Source: Hoeflea_A sp040932035
GTDB lineage: Bacteria; Pseudomonadota; Alphaproteobacteria; Rhizobiales; Rhizobiaceae
Reading direction: 5' to 3'
Length of the DNA: 64,000 nucleotides
Assembly (NCBI RefSeq): GCF_040932035.1
Contig: NZ_JBFRBB010000001.1
Span: 1,984,001-2,048,000 of the forward strand
Shown: piece after piece, positions 62,762-64,000 of the stretch
Position numbering within the stretch: position 1 is the stretch's first letter
Layout of the letters: every line of letters starts with the position of its first letter
The notes under the pieces: generated by a model
Seen by the model: only the letters and a program-made list of their open reading frames with translations
What the model was told of the DNA's origin: nothing
The model's database searches: none
Made by a program: the position numbers and the translations under genes

Positions 62762-62776
62762 ACAATGGACCATTGT
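62762..62776. promoter_or_regulatory. MerR operator candidate
   Basis: ACAATGG-A-CCATTGT is a perfect inverted repeat in the 121-bp space between the zinc-ribbon and merR starts. TTGACA is present on the minus strand next to it. MerR proteins bind such dyads in the spacer of a promoter they twist open. Binding inferred. Confidence 0.65.
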
Positions 62777-62798
62777 CAATGGTTTGAAGAATATTCAT

Positions 62799-63155
62799 AT
62801 GAGAATAGGTGAAGTGGCGCGACGTTCCGGCCTAAGCAGAGATACGATACGGTTCTATGAGCGAAACGGCCTGATCGGTTCCACCGAGGGACCGGACCGG
62901 ACAAATTCGTATCGAGACTACCACGAGGCTGTGTTTGATCGGTTGCAGATGATCGACGAGGCTCAGAAAGCAGGATTTACGATCTCTGAACTCCTGTTTT
63001 TTTTACGGCAGATAGAGGGACCATCCCCTGAGGATCTCGACGTCGAAGAGTTTCTCGATCAGAAAATACGGGAAGTGGAAGCGAACATCGAACGTGCGAA
63101 GCGTTTTCTGAAAACGTTGCGCGCCACGCGCCAAGCACTTTCCGGCACATCCTGA
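62799..63155 (+). CDS. MerR family transcriptional regulator
   Basis: 118 residues from the ATG at 62799. It begins in the classic MRIGEVARRSGLSRDTIRFYER fold, followed by the wing and KAGFTISELLFFLRQ, and a C-terminal coiled-coil dimerisation helix (EVEANIERAKRFLKTLRATR). There are no metal-binding cysteines at the C-terminus, so it is not a typical Hg/Cu/Zn sensor. It is divergent from the zinc-ribbon gene and probably controls it. Confidence 0.9.
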   Translation: MRIGEVARRSGLSRDTIRFYERNGLIGSTEGPDRTNSYRDYHEAVFDRLQMIDEAQKAGFTISELLFFLRQIEGPSPEDLDVEEFLDQKIREVEANIERAKRFLKTLRATRQALSGTS

Positions 63156-63184
63156 AGCCGTTTCCATTACATCAGCCGGAGATA

Positions 63185-64000
63185 TCAGCCTTTCCGAAAT
63201 GGCCCGTGTTGACGCAGCAGGTCACCGATGCGCTCCACATCATTCCGCTCATGCTGAAGGTAATCTGCAACTGCGTTCTTCAGTCCCGAGTGCCTGATAA
63301 GGTGGGCTGAGTTGGTCCTTACAGGCATATAGCCACGCGAAAGTTTGTGCTCGCCCTGCGCTCCGGCCTCAACTGTGCGCAATCCGTTGGCAATGGCAAA
63401 CTCTATGGCCTGATGGTAACAGACCTCGAAATGCAAAAACGGATGATCCTCGATACAGCCCCAGTGCCGGCCAAACAGTGTATCCGAGCCGATAAAATTG
63501 ATAGCCCCCGCAACATAGCGCTGATCGCGCTTCGCCATAACCAGCAGAATGTCCTTCGCCATGTGCTGCGATATGAGTGAGAAGAACTCTCGCGTCAAAT
63601 AGGGACGGCCCCATTTCCTGGAACCGGTGTCCATGTAGAACTCGAAGAATGTGTCCCACACAGATTCTGTAAGGTCGCTTCCGGTTATCCAATCGATCGA
63701 AATGTCATTTTCGAGCGCGACGCGTCTTTCCCTTTTCAAGGCTTTCCGCTTTCGCGATGCCAGCGATTCAAGGAAACCGCGGTAATCGTCATAGCCGTCG
63801 TTGACGAAGTGAAACTGCTGGTCTGTCCTTAGTAAATAGCCCTGATCCTTGAAAACGGATACTTCGCTCTCCGGTACAAATGTCACGTGAGCGGATGAAA
63901 CACCGAGCCGGTCGGTCAGTGTTGCAAGCCCGCTCGACAATGCGGCGCGTACGTGCTGGATTCCCACCCCGTTCCGACACAAAAGCCGTGGGCCGGTTGC
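63185..64000 (-). CDS. FemAB/GNAT-like 'peptidogalycan biosynthesis' protein, N-terminus beyond the window
   Basis: About 272 residues are visible; the frame is open through the window end, so the start lies outside. The TTG at 63982 is only an internal codon. Marks of this DUF482-type GNAT family: FLESLASRKRKALKRERRVA, KDILLVMAKRDQRYVAGAINFIGSD, FGRHWGCIEDHPFLHFEVCYHQAIE and the final GEHKLSRGYMPVRTNSAHLI. Function is uncertain; a peptidyl/acyl transfer role has been suggested. Convergent with merR. Confidence 0.85.
   Translation of the reverse strand, partial: ATGPRLLCRNGVGIQHVRAALSSGLATLTDRLGVSSAHVTFVPESEVSVFKDQGYLLRTDQQFHFVNDGYDDYRGFLESLASRKRKALKRERRVALENDISIDWITGSDLTESVWDTFFEFYMDTGSRKWGRPYLTREFFSLISQHMAKDILLVMAKRDQRYVAGAINFIGSDTLFGRHWGCIEDHPFLHFEVCYHQAIEFAIANGLRTVEAGAQGEHKLSRGYMPVRTNSAHLIRHSGLKNAVADYLQHERNDVERIGDLLRQHGPFRKG

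Overview
The window looks like chromosomal DNA of an alphaproteobacterium of the order Hyphomicrobiales (Rhizobiales). The evidence is a Ros/MucR zinc-finger regulator, a Sinorhizobium-type alpha-glucoside operon in the order aglR / aglE-aglF-aglG-aglA-aglK, a DUF6362-type phage protein, an IalB-like secreted protein, moderately high GC and many short, tightly packed operons. No rRNA, tRNA, CRISPR array or complete insertion sequence was found.

Bases 1-21,000 are mixed metabolism and regulation. Many genes are paired with a divergent or adjacent regulator: TetR with a MATE pump, with two palindromes between them; ArsR with a glutathione-transferase-like gene; MarR with a second FabF-type ketoacyl synthase, sharing a TGTG-TATA-CACA palindrome; and a LacI-type regulator beside a phytanoyl-CoA dioxygenase-like enzyme. 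Also here are a class III aminotransferase, an APC permease, a class II glutamine amidotransferase, a short S-adenosylhomocysteinase-like protein and an acyltransferase-like protein lacking the usual histidine.

Bases 21,700-31,100 hold a GMC oxidoreductase and the agl system: repressor, periplasmic binding protein, two permeases, GH13 alpha-glucosidase and ATPase. A strong stem-loop separates aglE from the permease genes. Bases 31,200-50,200 hold an orphan phage-type gene, two EamA/secreted-protein genes, an AraC-controlled monooxygenase/cupin pair, MucR, leucine dehydrogenase, an SH3 protein with a 13-residue proline/arginine repeat, an RND efflux pair, an AI-2E family transporter, a lipase-like operon and a PEP-mutase superfamily enzyme.

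Bases 50,221-60,524 are a partial prophage: tail fibre, DUF4376 protein, methyltransferase cargo, endolysin, holin and small lysis genes. There is no integrase, capsid or terminase. Two things stand out. First, the 1.27 kb before the tail fibre has no credible ORF but is full of hairpins. It contains four copies of one two-hairpin motif and two copies of a second motif. Stem sequences change between copies while pairing is kept, which is the signature of a structured RNA. Second, the junction upstream of the endolysin (terminator hairpin, T/A-rich stretch, lysin start) occurs three times, at about 55.73, 57.33 and 58.50 kb. Methyltransferase genes and a dead GH108 lysin fragment lie between the copies, as expected if cargo has been inserted repeatedly at the lysin boundary.

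Bases 60,600-64,000 return to host-type genes: a sulfotransferase, a YHYH protein, a zinc-ribbon protein divergent from a MerR regulator, and the end of a FemAB/GNAT-like protein cut by the window edge.
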